A DNA stretch of 64,000 nt from Balneatrix alpica DSM 16621 (GCF_000619885.1 NZ_JHUZ01000006.1:124001-188000); one strand, 5' to 3'; positions 18,150 to 27,222 are shown, counted from the first letter of the stretch. A program made the numbers and translations. The notes: generated by a model not told the origin, from the sequence alone.

Positions 18150-19364
18150 TCAGGGGTGGGGATCCAAGTGGGTAACTGGGTTGCTAAGGTCAGTCGCTAG
18201 CGTGGTTCTTTGGCGCTGCTGTAGATAGCGGCTTAGGCCCACCAGGACGCAGGAAACAGCAGCTAACATAAGGAATCCTGGCTGTAACCTACCGCTGTAA
18301 TCGTGAATAAAGCCAAGAATCAGGTTGCCCAGCGTTCCCCCTAAGCCAAAGGTCACCATACAGATACCGCTGATTTGCATGGTGGCCGTGGGGGAATGAG
18401 TTTGATTAATCCAGCCGGCCACAATCCCCCACATCGGGAAGTACATCAGTCCATAAGTGATGCTGGCAAATAACACCATCCAAGGATGGTAAGCAAAGGC
18501 CAGCTGACCCACGGCATAGAGGCTGAAGATAAAGAGTAATGCTTTGACGTGCCCTTGCTGATCTGCCAGCTTGCCTGCCACCACCCCCGCCAGCATGCCG
18601 GTGAGTCCGACGCTAAACCAGCTATATCCGCCCCAGGCACTGGGGAGCTGCAGTTCCAATAAATAGGTATTGAGCCAGTTGGAAAAAGGCATGGTGCAAA
18701 AACCCACCAGAAAACAAATAAAGCAGGCATAAAAGGCAGTGCGATCCGTCAGGATCAGCTTAAGCAGTTGGCGGGGGGAGATGGCTTGGCTGGTTGGGTT
18801 GGTGTGCGGTTGGGGAGTGGGCAGGCTGCGTAGTAGTTGCCAGGTTACAGCAATGACCAACATGGCAAACAGCCCAGCCAGCTGCCAGCTGCTCTGCCAG
18901 CCCCAGCTGGGAACAATCCATAGCAGCATCAGCCCACTCAGGCCATATCCCCAGGCGGTACCACTGGCAGCAGTGGATAAATAGGTTGCACGTTGGTTAA
19001 GGGGAGCATAGTGACTGACGATTTCTACAATCGCCCCCCAGCTCATGGCGGCGCTGGCCGCCATGACAACCAAGGCCAGAATAATCTGGCTGGGTTGTTG
19101 GAGATGAGGCATCAACCACAGTAATGAGGCGGTCAGCATGCCAGTGATGCGGGCTAGGTGCCGCATACTAAGTTTGGGACCAAGCACGCCAAGAGCCAGG
19201 GCGCCGGCTAGGTAGGCAAGCTGTGTTAAGGCTCCTACCAGCGCTAAATGCCAGTGGTTGAGCCCTGTGCTATCACGCATTAAGGGGACAACAGCGGCAA
19301 AGAGGAACATCCCAAAGCCATGACTGACGACTTGGTTCATACCGAAAATAACAGCCATCCGCAT
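18150..19364 (-). CDS. MFS transporter
   Basis: A 404-residue inner-membrane transporter of the major facilitator superfamily with about 12 hydrophobic segments. Seen: the N-terminal GFGMFLFAAVVPLM segment, a loop after TM2 with GPKLSMRHLARITG in the motif A position, and in the second half GMLAGVVAGKLADQQGHVKAL, a clear second motif A. The overall pattern recalls YbfB/CynX-like or oxalate-type MFS proteins, but the substrate is not known. Start ATG has GGGAG nine bases upstream. It is divergent from the LysR gene, with 121 bases between, the usual layout of a transporter controlled by its neighbour regulator. The deduced stop lies eight bases from the convergent C-N hydrolase gene. Confidence 0.87.
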   Translation of the reverse strand: MRMAVIFGMNQVVSHGFGMFLFAAVVPLMRDSTGLNHWHLALVGALTQLAYLAGALALGVLGPKLSMRHLARITGMLTASLLWLMPHLQQPSQIILALVVMAASAAMSWGAIVEIVSHYAPLNQRATYLSTAASGTAWGYGLSGLMLLWIVPSWGWQSSWQLAGLFAMLVIAVTWQLLRSLPTPQPHTNPTSQAISPRQLLKLILTDRTAFYACFICFLVGFCTMPFSNWLNTYLLELQLPSAWGGYSWFSVGLTGMLAGVVAGKLADQQGHVKALLFIFSLYAVGQLAFAYHPWMVLFASITYGLMYFPMWGIVAGWINQTHSPTATMQISGICMVTFGLGGTLGNLILGFIHDYSGRLQPGFLMLAAVSCVLVGLSRYLQQRQRTTLATDLSNPVTHLDPHP

Positions 19365-19381
19365 ACTATGACTCCCTGCCT

Positions 19382-19397
19382 AATGATCGTTTGGTCA
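19382..19397. promoter_or_regulatory. Possible LysR-type operator between MFS and LysR genes
   Basis: An imperfect dyad, ATGATCGTTTGGTCAT (19383-19397 region), lies about 20 bases upstream of the MFS start, inside the 121-base divergent region. LysR regulators commonly bind imperfect dyads with a T-N11-A core in such places. This is only a positional suggestion. Confidence 0.3.
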
Positions 19398-19485
19398 TCT
19401 ACCACGGGGTCAGATTAATTCTTTGCCAGTTTTTACGAAATCGATATAAATTGAGTTCTACGTTCGGAAATAGCGAATTCTGGCC

Positions 19486-20337
19486 ATGGCTGATCTGTCG
19501 ATAACCCTACTACGCACCTTTATTGTGGTGGCTGAAACCCTCAACCTGACGACAGCCGCTAATCGGCTGCATCGGGCCCCTTCTACGGTCAGTATGCAAA
19601 TTAGCCGGTTAGAAGAGGGACTTGGCGTGCCCTTATTACAGCGTGGGCAGTATGGTGTGAGGCTCACTTTGGCGGGCGAACAACTTTATTTGCAGGCGCA
19701 GCAGTTGCTGGTGCTGAACGATAAAATTGTTGGCGGGATTCAACATGCTGATATCGGCGGGAAAGTCCGCTTGGGCACCCATGATCTGTACATTACCCGG
19801 GCGCTGACTCCCTTACTGGAGAGCTATACCCTGTGTTATCCCGAAGCACAGCTAGAGGTTATCTGTGATCACCGGCCAGGTTATTTGGCCTCCTTGGTGC
19901 ATGAGGGCCGGTTAGATATTGCCTTGGTGGAAATGCCCGCCTTATCCGATGGGGGGACTCGCCTTTATCGGGATAGCTTAGTCTGGGTCCGAGGGGAGGC
20001 CCATGTTCCTGCTCCTAATGAGCTGGTTAACTTGGCGGTATTTCCAGAAGGGTGTTTCTATCGTGAATCAGCCCTTAAAGCCTTGCAGCGTAGTGGTCAG
20101 CCCTATCGCATTGCCTTTACCAGTCATAGCCGTGCAGGCGTCATGGCGGCGATCAGGGCAGGCATTGGCATTGGGGTGATGCCAGCGAGTGCGTTGGAGG
20201 CGGGCTTGATTGTGATGGCTGAAGGCTTTCCTGGATTACCGCAAACAGAGACCACCTTATTTGTGGCGGATCAGGTGAATATTGCTACTTCGCGCCTGGC
20301 CCAAATTATTGAGGAAAGCCCGATCTTTCGTGCTTAA
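19486..20337 (+). CDS. LysR family transcriptional regulator
   Basis: A 283-residue DNA-binding regulator. The winged helix-turn-helix spans about residues 3-62 (LLRTFIVVAE..NLT.AANRLHRAPSTVSMQISRLEE.LG..LL.R), and the effector domain follows from about 85 (GKVRLGTHDLYIT). The N-terminal type resembles the LrhA/PecT group. The effector is unknown; by position it probably controls the divergent MFS gene and itself. The ATG at 19486 lacks a clear ribosome-binding site but fits the family start. Length is slightly short of the usual 290-310. Confidence 0.9.
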   Translation: MADLSITLLRTFIVVAETLNLTTAANRLHRAPSTVSMQISRLEEGLGVPLLQRGQYGVRLTLAGEQLYLQAQQLLVLNDKIVGGIQHADIGGKVRLGTHDLYITRALTPLLESYTLCYPEAQLEVICDHRPGYLASLVHEGRLDIALVEMPALSDGGTRLYRDSLVWVRGEAHVPAPNELVNLAVFPEGCFYRESALKALQRSGQPYRIAFTSHSRAGVMAAIRAGIGIGVMPASALEAGLIVMAEGFPGLPQTETTLFVADQVNIATSRLAQIIEESPIFRA

Positions 20338-20509
20338 GGGGATGGTCAGGCTATTTCCTGCTATTGATTCCGTTGGATCCAGCAGCAAAAGCATATTTGC
20401 CGTAGCCAATTCACCTTGGCTCATTATAATGATCAGCAGTTGAGCAGCCCTGGTAAGGGGCTCACTTCTCCCCACCCATCCATTGGATATGCACTGAGCG
20501 AATGCCGCT

Positions 20510-21709
20510 ATGAGTCTGTTTGCCCAAGTTGAAATGGCCCCCCGTGATCCCATCCTCGGTTTGAACGAAGCCTTTAATGCCGATACGCGCACGACCAAGG
20601 TGAATTTGGGTGTGGGTGTGTACTACGACGAAGCGGGCAAGATTCCGTTGTTAAAGGCGGTACAGCAAGCCGAGCAACAGCGCGTTGCCCAGCAGGCGCC
20701 CCGCTCCTATCTGCCCATTGAAGGCGTCGCTGCCTATGATCAGGCGGTGCAAAAGTTGTTGTTTGGCGCGGACTCTGCGCTCTTGCAGGCTGGCCGTGTG
20801 GTCACTACCCAGGCACTGGGGGGCACCGGCGCGCTGAAAATTGGCGCAGACTATCTCAAGCGTTTGCTGCCCGGCGCCAAGGTGGCCATCAGTAATCCCA
20901 GCTGGGAAAACCACCGTGCCCTGTTTGAGTCTGCAGGTTTTGAAGTGGTGAACTACAGCTACTACGACGCCACTACCCAGGGGGTAAATGAGGCTGGCAT
21001 GTTGGCAGATTTAGCTGCCCTGCCCGCTGGCTCCATTGTGGTGTTGCATGCTTGTTGCCATAACCCCACCGGCGTGGATCTGGATTTGGCTGGCTGGCAA
21101 AAAGTGCTGGAAGTAGTGAAAGAGCGCCAATTGGTGCCCTTCCTTGATATCGCTTATCAGGGCTTTGGTGCTGGTATTGATGAAGATGCCTTTGCGGTAC
21201 GTCTGTTTGCCGAGTCGGGTTTGAACTTCCTGGTTTCCAGCTCTTTCTCCAAGTCCTTCTCCCTCTACGGTGAGCGGGTAGGTGCCCTGTCGCTGGTAAC
21301 TGCCAATGCCGAGGAAAGCAGCCGGGTACTGTCGCAAGTGAAGCGCGTCATTCGTACCAACTACTCTAATCCGCCGACTCATGGAGCAATGGTGGTGGCA
21401 ACGGTACTCAACAGTGCTGAGCTGCGTGGGCTGTGGGAAGACGAGCTGGCGCAAATGCGTGAGCGGATCAAAGCCATGCGTGAAGCGATGGTGCGTAAAC
21501 TGGCTGAGCAGGGTGCGGCCCGTGACTTCAGTTTTGTGGCCCGTCAGCGTGGCATGTTCTCCTATTCAGGGCTGACTGCTGAACAGGTGGAGCGCCTGAA
21601 AAATGAGTTTGGCATCTATGCAGTCAGCAGTGGCCGTATTTGTGTGGCTGCTCTTAATGACGGCAATATTGATGCAGTAACGGCTGCGATTGCTGCGGTT
21701 ACCCGTTAA
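20510..21709 (+). CDS. tyrB: Aromatic/aspartate aminotransferase (class I, PLP)
   Basis: PLP-dependent aminotransferase that exchanges amino groups between aromatic amino acids or aspartate and 2-oxoglutarate. The 399-residue protein has the PLP lysine at 248 (SSSFSKSFSLYGERVG), the HACCHNPTG motif near 179-187 and the closing SSGRICVA.LN region; length and start (MSLFAQVEMAPRDPILGL) fit the AspC/TyrB group of enteric and pseudomonad enzymes. AspC and TyrB cannot be separated firmly by eye, so the symbol is provisional. A strong terminator follows. The 172-base region upstream holds no other gene. Confidence 0.9.
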   Translation: MSLFAQVEMAPRDPILGLNEAFNADTRTTKVNLGVGVYYDEAGKIPLLKAVQQAEQQRVAQQAPRSYLPIEGVAAYDQAVQKLLFGADSALLQAGRVVTTQALGGTGALKIGADYLKRLLPGAKVAISNPSWENHRALFESAGFEVVNYSYYDATTQGVNEAGMLADLAALPAGSIVVLHACCHNPTGVDLDLAGWQKVLEVVKERQLVPFLDIAYQGFGAGIDEDAFAVRLFAESGLNFLVSSSFSKSFSLYGERVGALSLVTANAEESSRVLSQVKRVIRTNYSNPPTHGAMVVATVLNSAELRGLWEDELAQMRERIKAMREAMVRKLAEQGAARDFSFVARQRGMFSYSGLTAEQVERLKNEFGIYAVSSGRICVAALNDGNIDAVTAAIAAVTR

Positions 21710-21720
21710 ATCGCTTGGCG

Positions 21721-21754
21721 AACGAAGGCCTCCTCTGTGGAGGCCTTTTCGTTT
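21721..21754 (+). terminator. Terminator after the aminotransferase gene
   Basis: AAGGCCTCC at 21725-21733 pairs with GGAGGCCTT at 21739-21747 around TCTGT, followed by TTCGTTT; the outer AACGAA/TTCGTT bases extend the stem. A strong rho-independent terminator 11 bases past the stop codon. Confidence 0.85.
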
Positions 21755-21892
21755 ATAGCTTTGCTACTTGTTCCTGCGCCTGATGGCTGCTATTGATTGG
21801 GTTACGAGTCCTTTGGGGGGAATCCAAGGCTATCTTGTAGCGGTTCAGGCTTAGTTAGGATACTGAGCAAGCCGTGCTCTAGGAGAACAACA

Positions 21893-22396
21893 ATGCGTAT
21901 CAAGTGGTTATGCATGCTGCTGATGGGGTGGCTATCCTGGTTACCATTGGCCCAGGCTGAATTGGCTGTGCCAACCGGTGAGGTGGTGCTGGTGGTAAAG
22001 GGCAACCTGAAAAAAACCAATGTAGGTAATGAGGCCCACTTTGATTTGGCGATGCTGGATCAGTTGGCCCAGGTCGATATGACCATGAAAACCCCCTGGA
22101 CCGAAGAAGATCACCGTTACAGTGGGGTGATGCTGCGCGAGTTGCTCGATCATCTGGGCGCCTGGGGTGGTGAAGTCGTGGCTGCAGCCTTGAATGACTA
22201 CCAAGCCGTTCTACCCTTTAAAGACGCCTTTGACTATGACGTGTTGTTAGCCACCCGAGAAGATGGCAATGTCATGTCGCGACGCAATAAGGGACCCATC
22301 TGGGTACTCTATCCTTTGGGAACCCGCCCGGAATTAAATGTGACGGCTTATCACAACCTGATGGTCTGGCAAGTGAAGTCACTTGAGGTGAGATAG
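21893..22396 (+). CDS. Periplasmic molybdopterin-fold (SUOX-like) protein without cofactor cysteine
   Basis: A 167-residue protein with a clear signal peptide (basic MRIK, hydrophobic core, cleavage likely after AQA at 22), so the product is periplasmic. The mature part resembles a single oxidoreductase molybdopterin-binding domain: FDLAMLDQL, TPWTEEDHRYSGVMLRELL, AALNDYQAVLPFKDAFDYDVLLA and a terminal VWQVKSLEV. Enzymes of the sulfite oxidase/YedY class bind the molybdenum through a cysteine; the mature protein here has no cysteine at all, and it is far shorter than those enzymes. A catalytic molybdenum role is therefore doubtful and a binding or signalling role is more likely. ATG has AGGAG seven bases upstream. 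The GGDEF-EAL gene begins 11 bases after its stop, so the two are an operon. Confidence 0.8.
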   Translation: MRIKWLCMLLMGWLSWLPLAQAELAVPTGEVVLVVKGNLKKTNVGNEAHFDLAMLDQLAQVDMTMKTPWTEEDHRYSGVMLRELLDHLGAWGGEVVAAALNDYQAVLPFKDAFDYDVLLATREDGNVMSRRNKGPIWVLYPLGTRPELNVTAYHNLMVWQVKSLEVR

Positions 22397-22407
22397 AGGT
22401 ACGCTCG

Positions 22408-24306
22408 TTGCTAAAAAGTAAGCTGCGGCTCATTGTCCTGGTACTGATCACGCTGGTGTTTTTGGCCAGCAGTGTGGCGTCCTGGTACAGCAACAATCAG
22501 AGCTCCCGCTTGGTAGCCACCCATGTGCAGCTATCGAGTTGGTCATTGAGTTTATTGGAGCTGGAGAGCCGTAAGTTATATAACAACTTGCGTCTGTACC
22601 GGGCTGGGGCGATTAGTTTTGATGAGGTCGCCCTGACCTATGATCTCTTGTGGAACCGCCTCAGTATCTTTCTGGTTTCGGATGAAAGTAAGCGGGTGCG
22701 CCAGAGCTATGGCGCGGGGGAGCTGGCTGAGCGTATTTTTGATGTGCTGAAAGAGCACGAACAGCGCTTGGAGCAAATGAAAAAACAGCCGCCGCAAGCT
22801 GAGGGCATGATTGCTGCCCTGCAGCCGCTGTTGGATGATTTGCGGGTGTTGATGATCAAGGTCAACACTGGCCCAGAAGCCAAGGCAGCGATTGATGCCA
22901 TCTTTGCTTCGCAGCAGAAGGTGGCATTGCTGCTGATGGGGCTGTTTATCACCGGTTTGATGCTGTTGATGGCATTGATTCGCGAAAATCAGCGCAATAA
23001 ATCCCTGTCGTTACATGATCCATTGACCGGCTTGCCTAACCGTACCTATTTCCGTCAGCAACTGGCGAACTGGTGTCAGGAATCCCAGCGTCATCAGCCG
23101 CGTGTTCTTTGCCTACTCAATCTCAATCGTTTTAAGGATGTAAACGATACCCTGGGCTATAGCTTTGGCGATCAGATTTTAGTGGGAATGGCCAAACGCC
23201 TGCGTGAAATTGTGCAGGAGGGAGACATGATTGCCCGCCTGGATGGTAATGAGTTCGCCCTGATTTTACAGACCAATCCCAAAGAAGAGTCGGTGGAAAG
23301 CCAGGTACGGCGTCTGTGTGAAAGCCTGAGCATCGACTTTATGGCGGAAGGTAAGGCCTATCATCTGGAAGCCAGTGTGGGGGTGAGCCTGTTCCCGGAT
23401 TATGCCAAAGATGCGGATAAGCTCTATGTGCAGGCCGAGTTGGCCCTGCAACATGCACGGCAGAAAGGGCGTAATAAAATTGCGGTTTACTCGCCGATAA
23501 TGGCTTCACAGCTGCAGCGCTCGCGCCGTTTACTTAAAGACCTGCGGACGGAGTTGGCCAACCCTGAATCCACTGCCTTGCAGATGTACTATCAGCCCAT
23601 TGTGAGCAGCAGTAATCAGCATAGTCGTGGGATGGAAGCGCTACTACGTTGGAGCCACCCTGAGCTGGGGCCGGTGTCACCGATGGAAGCGGTGGAAATT
23701 GCGGAAAATAATGAACTTGGTCATGACCTGGCCGCTTGGGTATTGCAGCGGGTTGCCAAAGAGTTGCACCGTCTGCCCAGCCAGGTACGGGATCAACTGT
23801 ACGTTGCCATTAACCTATCGCCGTCACTGTTTAATCAAAACCTGCCTCAGTGGATGACGGAAAGAGTCAATGCTTTAGGCTTGGCGCCACAGCAGTTGGT
23901 GCTGGAAATCACCGAGAATATTCTGATGCTGGATATGCGTGGTTGCCAGACCATTATTGAGCGTTTGCGTGCACTCGGTTATCGACTGGCTTTGGATGAT
24001 TTTGGTACGGGATACTCGTCCCTGTCGTACTTACGTTCGTTGCCAATCAACACCCTCAAGATCGACAAAAGCTTTATCCGTAGCTTGCAGCATGATCCGT
24101 TGCAACAGTTCTTTGTGCAGTCGATGGTGGAGTTGGCCCATCGCCTTGGAGCCAGAGTGGTGGCGGAAGGGATAGAGTCCGCGCCTGAGCATGAGTGTAT
24201 TCTGAAACTGAATTGTGACGAGGCCCAGGGCTACTTCTACGGCCATCCCATGCCAATGCAGGCGCTGTTGCCTTATCTCAGCCTACCCTCTGCCCAAACC
24301 GGTTAA
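22408..24306 (+). CDS. Membrane GGDEF-EAL protein, likely c-di-GMP phosphodiesterase
   Basis: A 632-residue inner-membrane signalling protein. TM1 (about 7-27) and TM2 (about 172-191) flank a periplasmic, helical region; a GGDEF domain follows (about 198-362) and an EAL domain ends it (about 376-625). The GGDEF signature is degenerate: residues 279-283 read DGNEF, the metal-site aspartates of the DxD segment are Asn238 and Asn240, and no RxxD inhibitory site is present, so cyclase activity is improbable. The EAL domain keeps its key residues: Glu410 (EAL), Asn469, Glu503, the DDFGTG pair at 530-531, Lys551, Glu588 and Gln607. It should hydrolyse c-di-GMP, perhaps under control of the periplasmic partner encoded 11 bases upstream. 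Start is TTG. The end overlaps the convergent yaiI gene by four bases. Confidence 0.9.
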   Translation: MLKSKLRLIVLVLITLVFLASSVASWYSNNQSSRLVATHVQLSSWSLSLLELESRKLYNNLRLYRAGAISFDEVALTYDLLWNRLSIFLVSDESKRVRQSYGAGELAERIFDVLKEHEQRLEQMKKQPPQAEGMIAALQPLLDDLRVLMIKVNTGPEAKAAIDAIFASQQKVALLLMGLFITGLMLLMALIRENQRNKSLSLHDPLTGLPNRTYFRQQLANWCQESQRHQPRVLCLLNLNRFKDVNDTLGYSFGDQILVGMAKRLREIVQEGDMIARLDGNEFALILQTNPKEESVESQVRRLCESLSIDFMAEGKAYHLEASVGVSLFPDYAKDADKLYVQAELALQHARQKGRNKIAVYSPIMASQLQRSRRLLKDLRTELANPESTALQMYYQPIVSSSNQHSRGMEALLRWSHPELGPVSPMEAVEIAENNELGHDLAAWVLQRVAKELHRLPSQVRDQLYVAINLSPSLFNQNLPQWMTERVNALGLAPQQLVLEITENILMLDMRGCQTIIERLRALGYRLALDDFGTGYSSLSYLRSLPINTLKIDKSFIRSLQHDPLQQFFVQSMVELAHRLGARVVAEGIESAPEHECILKLNCDEAQGYFYGHPMPMQALLPYLSLPSAQTG

Positions 24307-24749
24307 CGTTGACTGGCTAACCAGGCATCCAGCGCGTCGGCAAAGGCTTTGCGCTCCTGCTGGCCTAAGGGCGCAGGGCCACCGGTTTGAATACCGGAGC
24401 TGCGCAGGGTATCGAAAAAATCCCGCATCCCCAGTTTTTGCTTAATCGTCTCTGAGCTGTAGCGCTCGCCACGAGGGTTAAGGGCGGCGGCTCCCTTGGC
24501 CATGACCTCCGCTGCCAGCGGAATGTCAGCGGTAATCACCAGGTCCCCAGGTTGGGCCAGTTGCACAATCTTGTTGTCGGCGACATCAAAACCCTGACTG
24601 ACCTGTATCGATTTGATCCAACGCGAGGGGGGAGTGGCAATATACTGATTGGCGACCAGAGTGAGCTGCGTTTGGGTGCGCTCGGCGGCGCGAAACAGAA
24701 TTTCTTTAATCACCTTGGGGCAGGCATCGGCATCAACCCAGATCGGCAT
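24303..24749 (-). CDS. YaiI/YqxD family protein (UPF0178, DUF188)
   Basis: A 148-residue conserved protein of the UPF0178 family with unknown function and a PIN-like nuclease fold proposed by others. The family motifs are seen: [16 protein letters not shown] at the start, the central ADIPLAAE segment, and the conserved NPRGERYS. Length is normal. It converges on the GGDEF-EAL gene with a four-base overlap and lies opposite the deaD leader region. The ATG start fits the family. Confidence 0.9.
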   Translation of the reverse strand: MPIWVDADACPKVIKEILFRAAERTQTQLTLVANQYIATPPSRWIKSIQVSQGFDVADNKIVQLAQPGDLVITADIPLAAEVMAKGAAALNPRGERYSSETIKQKLGMRDFFDTLRSSGIQTGGPAPLGQQERKAFADALDAWLASQR

Positions 24750-24849
24750 AGCAGTATTCCGGTTTCATCACAAAGATGCCGCATTGTCGACTAGCGCCGC
24801 CATGAAGGCAATTCTGCGCACTTAACATTGATTATTTTATAAACAGTTC

Positions 24850-24877
24850 TTGCGCTCCTGCTGCTTTCTGGTATAGT
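24850..24877 (+). promoter_or_regulatory. Candidate sigma-70 promoter of deaD
   Basis: TTGCGC at 24850-24855 and TATAGT at 24872-24877 with a 16-base spacer form a good promoter. A start near 24884 would give a leader of about 180 bases before the deaD ATG. This lies in the 316-base gap between yaiI and deaD. Confidence 0.6.
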
Positions 24878-24883
24878 TCGCGC

Positions 24884-25065
24884 CCTCTGATGTATCGCAC
24901 TCACGAGTTTGTCCGGCCCCGCAGAGACTTCGCTCTGCCCTCCTGAATCGTCTGTTTATCTCCAGACGCACAGCTGAAACAGCACTGATGCTGACCGGTC
25001 CTTTGGCGAGTTCCGATATATCCTTTGTGGCCCTCTGGGCTTAATTTGTACTAATCGGAACCGTC
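24884..25065 (+). other. Long structured 5' leader of deaD with sequestered ribosome-binding site
   Basis: Three perfect inverted repeats are seen: GCAGAG/CTCTGC at 24921-24938 (six-base loop), CGTCTG/CAGACG at 24949-24968 (eight-base loop), and GTTCCGAT at 25010-25017 with ATCGGAAC at 25054-25061. The last arm contains the only ribosome-binding-like GGAA, five bases before the ATG, so pairing would hide it. Long leaders are known for cold-shock mRNAs including DEAD-box helicases; that this one responds to temperature or helicase level is inference. No known Rfam family was recognised. Confidence 0.55.
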
Positions 25066-26871
25066 ATGACTGCATCGACCCCGACTTTTGAGGCGCTGGG
25101 GCTTCCCCAGTTTTTGCTCAACGCTCTGACCAAGCTGGGCTATGAGACTCCTTCTCCCATTCAGGCAGAAGCTATTCCCGTACTGCTGAGCGGCAAGGAT
25201 GTACTTGGCCAGGCACAAACCGGCACCGGTAAAACTGCCGCTTTCGCCCTGCCCTTACTGGCACGTATTGATGCCAGCAATCCTGCCACCCAGGCATTGA
25301 TTCTGACCCCTACCCGTGAGCTGGCGCTGCAAGTGACCCAGGCTCTGGAGCAATATGCGGCCGAAATGCCTGAGCTGAACATTCTGGCGGTATACGGTGG
25401 TCAGGACTACCGTACCCAGCTGCGTGGTCTGCGTCTGGGCGCACAGGTGGTAGTAGGTACTCCTGGCCGGGTGATGGACCATATGGAGCGTGGCTCCATG
25501 CAGTTGGAGCAGCTGCAGGTACTGGTACTGGATGAAGCCGATGAAATGCTGAAGATGGGCTTTATCGATGACGTTGAGTGGATTCTGGAGCGTACTCCTG
25601 CCGAGCGTCAGATTGCCCTGTTCTCCGCCACCATGCCCCCTATCATTCGTGATGTTGCCGAGCGCCATCAGCGTGATGCGGTACGTGTCAAAATTCAGGC
25701 TCAGCGTGCTACCGTTGATGCCATTACTCAGCTGCACATTGAAGTACTGGGTGAGCAAAAGCCCCAGGCGCTGGTACGTCTGCTGGAAAGCGAAGAGACC
25801 GATGGGGTGATTATTTTTGCCCGTACCCGTAGCACCACCCAGGAAGTGGCCGATCAGCTGGAGCAGTTTGGCTACCGTGTGGCCGCTCTGCACGGTGATT
25901 TGAGCCAGCCACTGCGTGAGCAGGTGGTTAACCGCCTGAAGCAGCGTCAAATTGATATTATCGTGGCTACCGATGTGGCGGCCCGTGGTCTGGACGTTGA
26001 GCGTATCACCCACGTGGTCAACTACGATCTGCCAATGGATCGTGAAGCCTATGTCCACCGGGTTGGCCGTACTGGCCGCGCCGGTCGTGAAGGTCGTGCC
26101 TTTGCCCTGATTACTCCCCGTGACCGTCGTGCGCTGCAAGGTTTGGAGCGTCATATCGGCCACCGTCTGGAGCGTCACCAACTGCCTGACCAGGCAGCTC
26201 TGGCGAAGCTGCAGGAACAGCGTTTCGTGCAGAAGCTGGCTAAGCAACTGCAAGAAACCGATCTGGAACAAGCGTTAGAAAGCGTGCAGCAGCTGTGTGA
26301 TGGCCTGCAGGTTAAGCCTGCGATGTTGGCAGCAGTGCTGTACATGCAAGCCTATGGTGAGCAGCCAGTATCCAAAGTAGCCGATATTACTCCAATCCAG
26401 CAGCGTGCCCGTGGCGAACGCCCTGAGCGTGGTGAGCGCCCCGAGCGCGGCCGTCGTGATCGTAACGAGCGTGACACTGAGCCAATGCTGCGTTATCGCT
26501 TAGAGCTGGGCCGTGAGCAGCGTGTTGAGCCGCGTGACATCGTTGGCGCCATTGCTAACGAAGCTGGTATTCCTGGCAGCCGCATCGGTCACATCCGCTT
26601 GTTCGGCAGCCACTCTACCGTTTATCTGCCTGAAAGCCTGAAGCCTGCTCAGCGTGCTGCCTTGTCTAACTGCAGCATTCGTCAGCAGCCGATGAAGCTG
26701 AGCCTGTGTGAAAATCAGGACGCTGATGAAGGCAACCGTCAGTTCCGTGGTCGTCCCCCCCGCTCCGGTGGTGGTCGCTTTGAGCGTGAAGGTGGCCGTG
26801 AGGGTGGTCGCGAAGGTGGTCGTGGTGGCCGCAGCTTCTCTGGTCCCAAGCCGCGTCGTCGTCAAGACTAA
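25066..26871 (+). CDS. deaD: ATP-dependent DEAD-box RNA helicase DeaD/CsdA
   Basis: Cold-shock RNA helicase acting in 50S ribosome assembly and mRNA turnover. The 601-residue protein has the Q motif (FEALGLP...PSPIQ, about 8-33), Walker A AQTGTGKT at 50-57, PTRELA, the DEAD box near 155-158, SAT, and the C-terminal HRVGRTGRAGREG motif. After the RecA domains comes a DbpA-type RNA-binding domain (about 475-548), which separates DeaD from RhlE and RhlB. Two Arg/Gly-rich stretches frame that domain: RGERPERGERPERGRR near 435-450, and repeated REGG units with RGG near 570-590. Codon use is strongly biased (CGT, CTG, GGT), as in highly expressed genes. It has a long structured leader and a strong terminator, so it is monocistronic. 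Confidence 0.95.
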   Translation: MTASTPTFEALGLPQFLLNALTKLGYETPSPIQAEAIPVLLSGKDVLGQAQTGTGKTAAFALPLLARIDASNPATQALILTPTRELALQVTQALEQYAAEMPELNILAVYGGQDYRTQLRGLRLGAQVVVGTPGRVMDHMERGSMQLEQLQVLVLDEADEMLKMGFIDDVEWILERTPAERQIALFSATMPPIIRDVAERHQRDAVRVKIQAQRATVDAITQLHIEVLGEQKPQALVRLLESEETDGVIIFARTRSTTQEVADQLEQFGYRVAALHGDLSQPLREQVVNRLKQRQIDIIVATDVAARGLDVERITHVVNYDLPMDREAYVHRVGRTGRAGREGRAFALITPRDRRALQGLERHIGHRLERHQLPDQAALAKLQEQRFVQKLAKQLQETDLEQALESVQQLCDGLQVKPAMLAAVLYMQAYGEQPVSKVADITPIQQRARGERPERGERPERGRRDRNERDTEPMLRYRLELGREQRVEPRDIVGAIANEAGIPGSRIGHIRLFGSHSTVYLPESLKPAQRAALSNCSIRQQPMKLSLCENQDADEGNRQFRGRPPRSGGGRFEREGGREGGREGGRGGRSFSGPKPRRRQD

Positions 26872-26895
26872 CGCTGACTTAGACTCGTCCTCTGT

Positions 26896-26929
26896 ACTCA
26901 ACCCCGCCTTGGCGGGGTTGAGTCGTTTT
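26896..26929. terminator. Strong terminator after deaD
   Basis: ACTCAACCCCGCC at 26896-26908 and GGCGGGGTTGAGT at 26911-26923 form a perfect GC-rich stem with a very small loop, followed by CGTTTTA. The convergent small gene ends 50 bases further on and may share it. Confidence 0.85.
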
Positions 26930-26979
26930 AACCCCCTTCACTTTTGGCTGTGTCGCTCTTGTGGCCTCATTAGGTTGGC

Positions 26980-27222
26980 TTAGACAAGGGCGTGCCACAG
27001 GCGCCACCACCAATGCTGGGATAACGGCTGTGCAGCCTGTTTGATGGATTGGGCATCGCTCTGCGGGAGCGGCCTCAAGGCCTCTGCCATCTTGGCTTGG
27101 GGTTTAGGCTTGGATTGTACCCGTGCCATGGCGGCATATTGGGCGATGGTTAGTTCTGTTTGCACATGATCCAGGCTGGTGTGCCAATCACGGGTATGGA
27201 TGCTTTTGGGAGTGCTACACAT
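26980..27222 (-). CDS. Small hypothetical protein
   Basis: An 80-residue protein of no recognised family. A strong AAGGAGA ribosome-binding site lies seven bases before the ATG, which argues for a real gene. The sequence is rich in Gln, Ala, Lys and Pro (QSKPKPQAKMAEALRPLPQ), with a tryptophan cluster HWWWRLWHAL at the C-terminus that could contact a membrane; there is no signal peptide. It converges on deaD and is divergent from tamA, with 195 bases to the tamA start and nothing else visible there. Confidence 0.5.
   Translation of the reverse strand: MCSTPKSIHTRDWHTSLDHVQTELTIAQYAAMARVQSKPKPQAKMAEALRPLPQSDAQSIKQAAQPLSQHWWWRLWHALV

Noticed and set aside
25255-26271. 338-codon open frame antisense to deaD
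   Set aside because: It is a shadow of the strongly biased deaD codon use; it is low-complexity in Leu, Gln, Thr and His, with no ribosome-binding site and no family resemblance.
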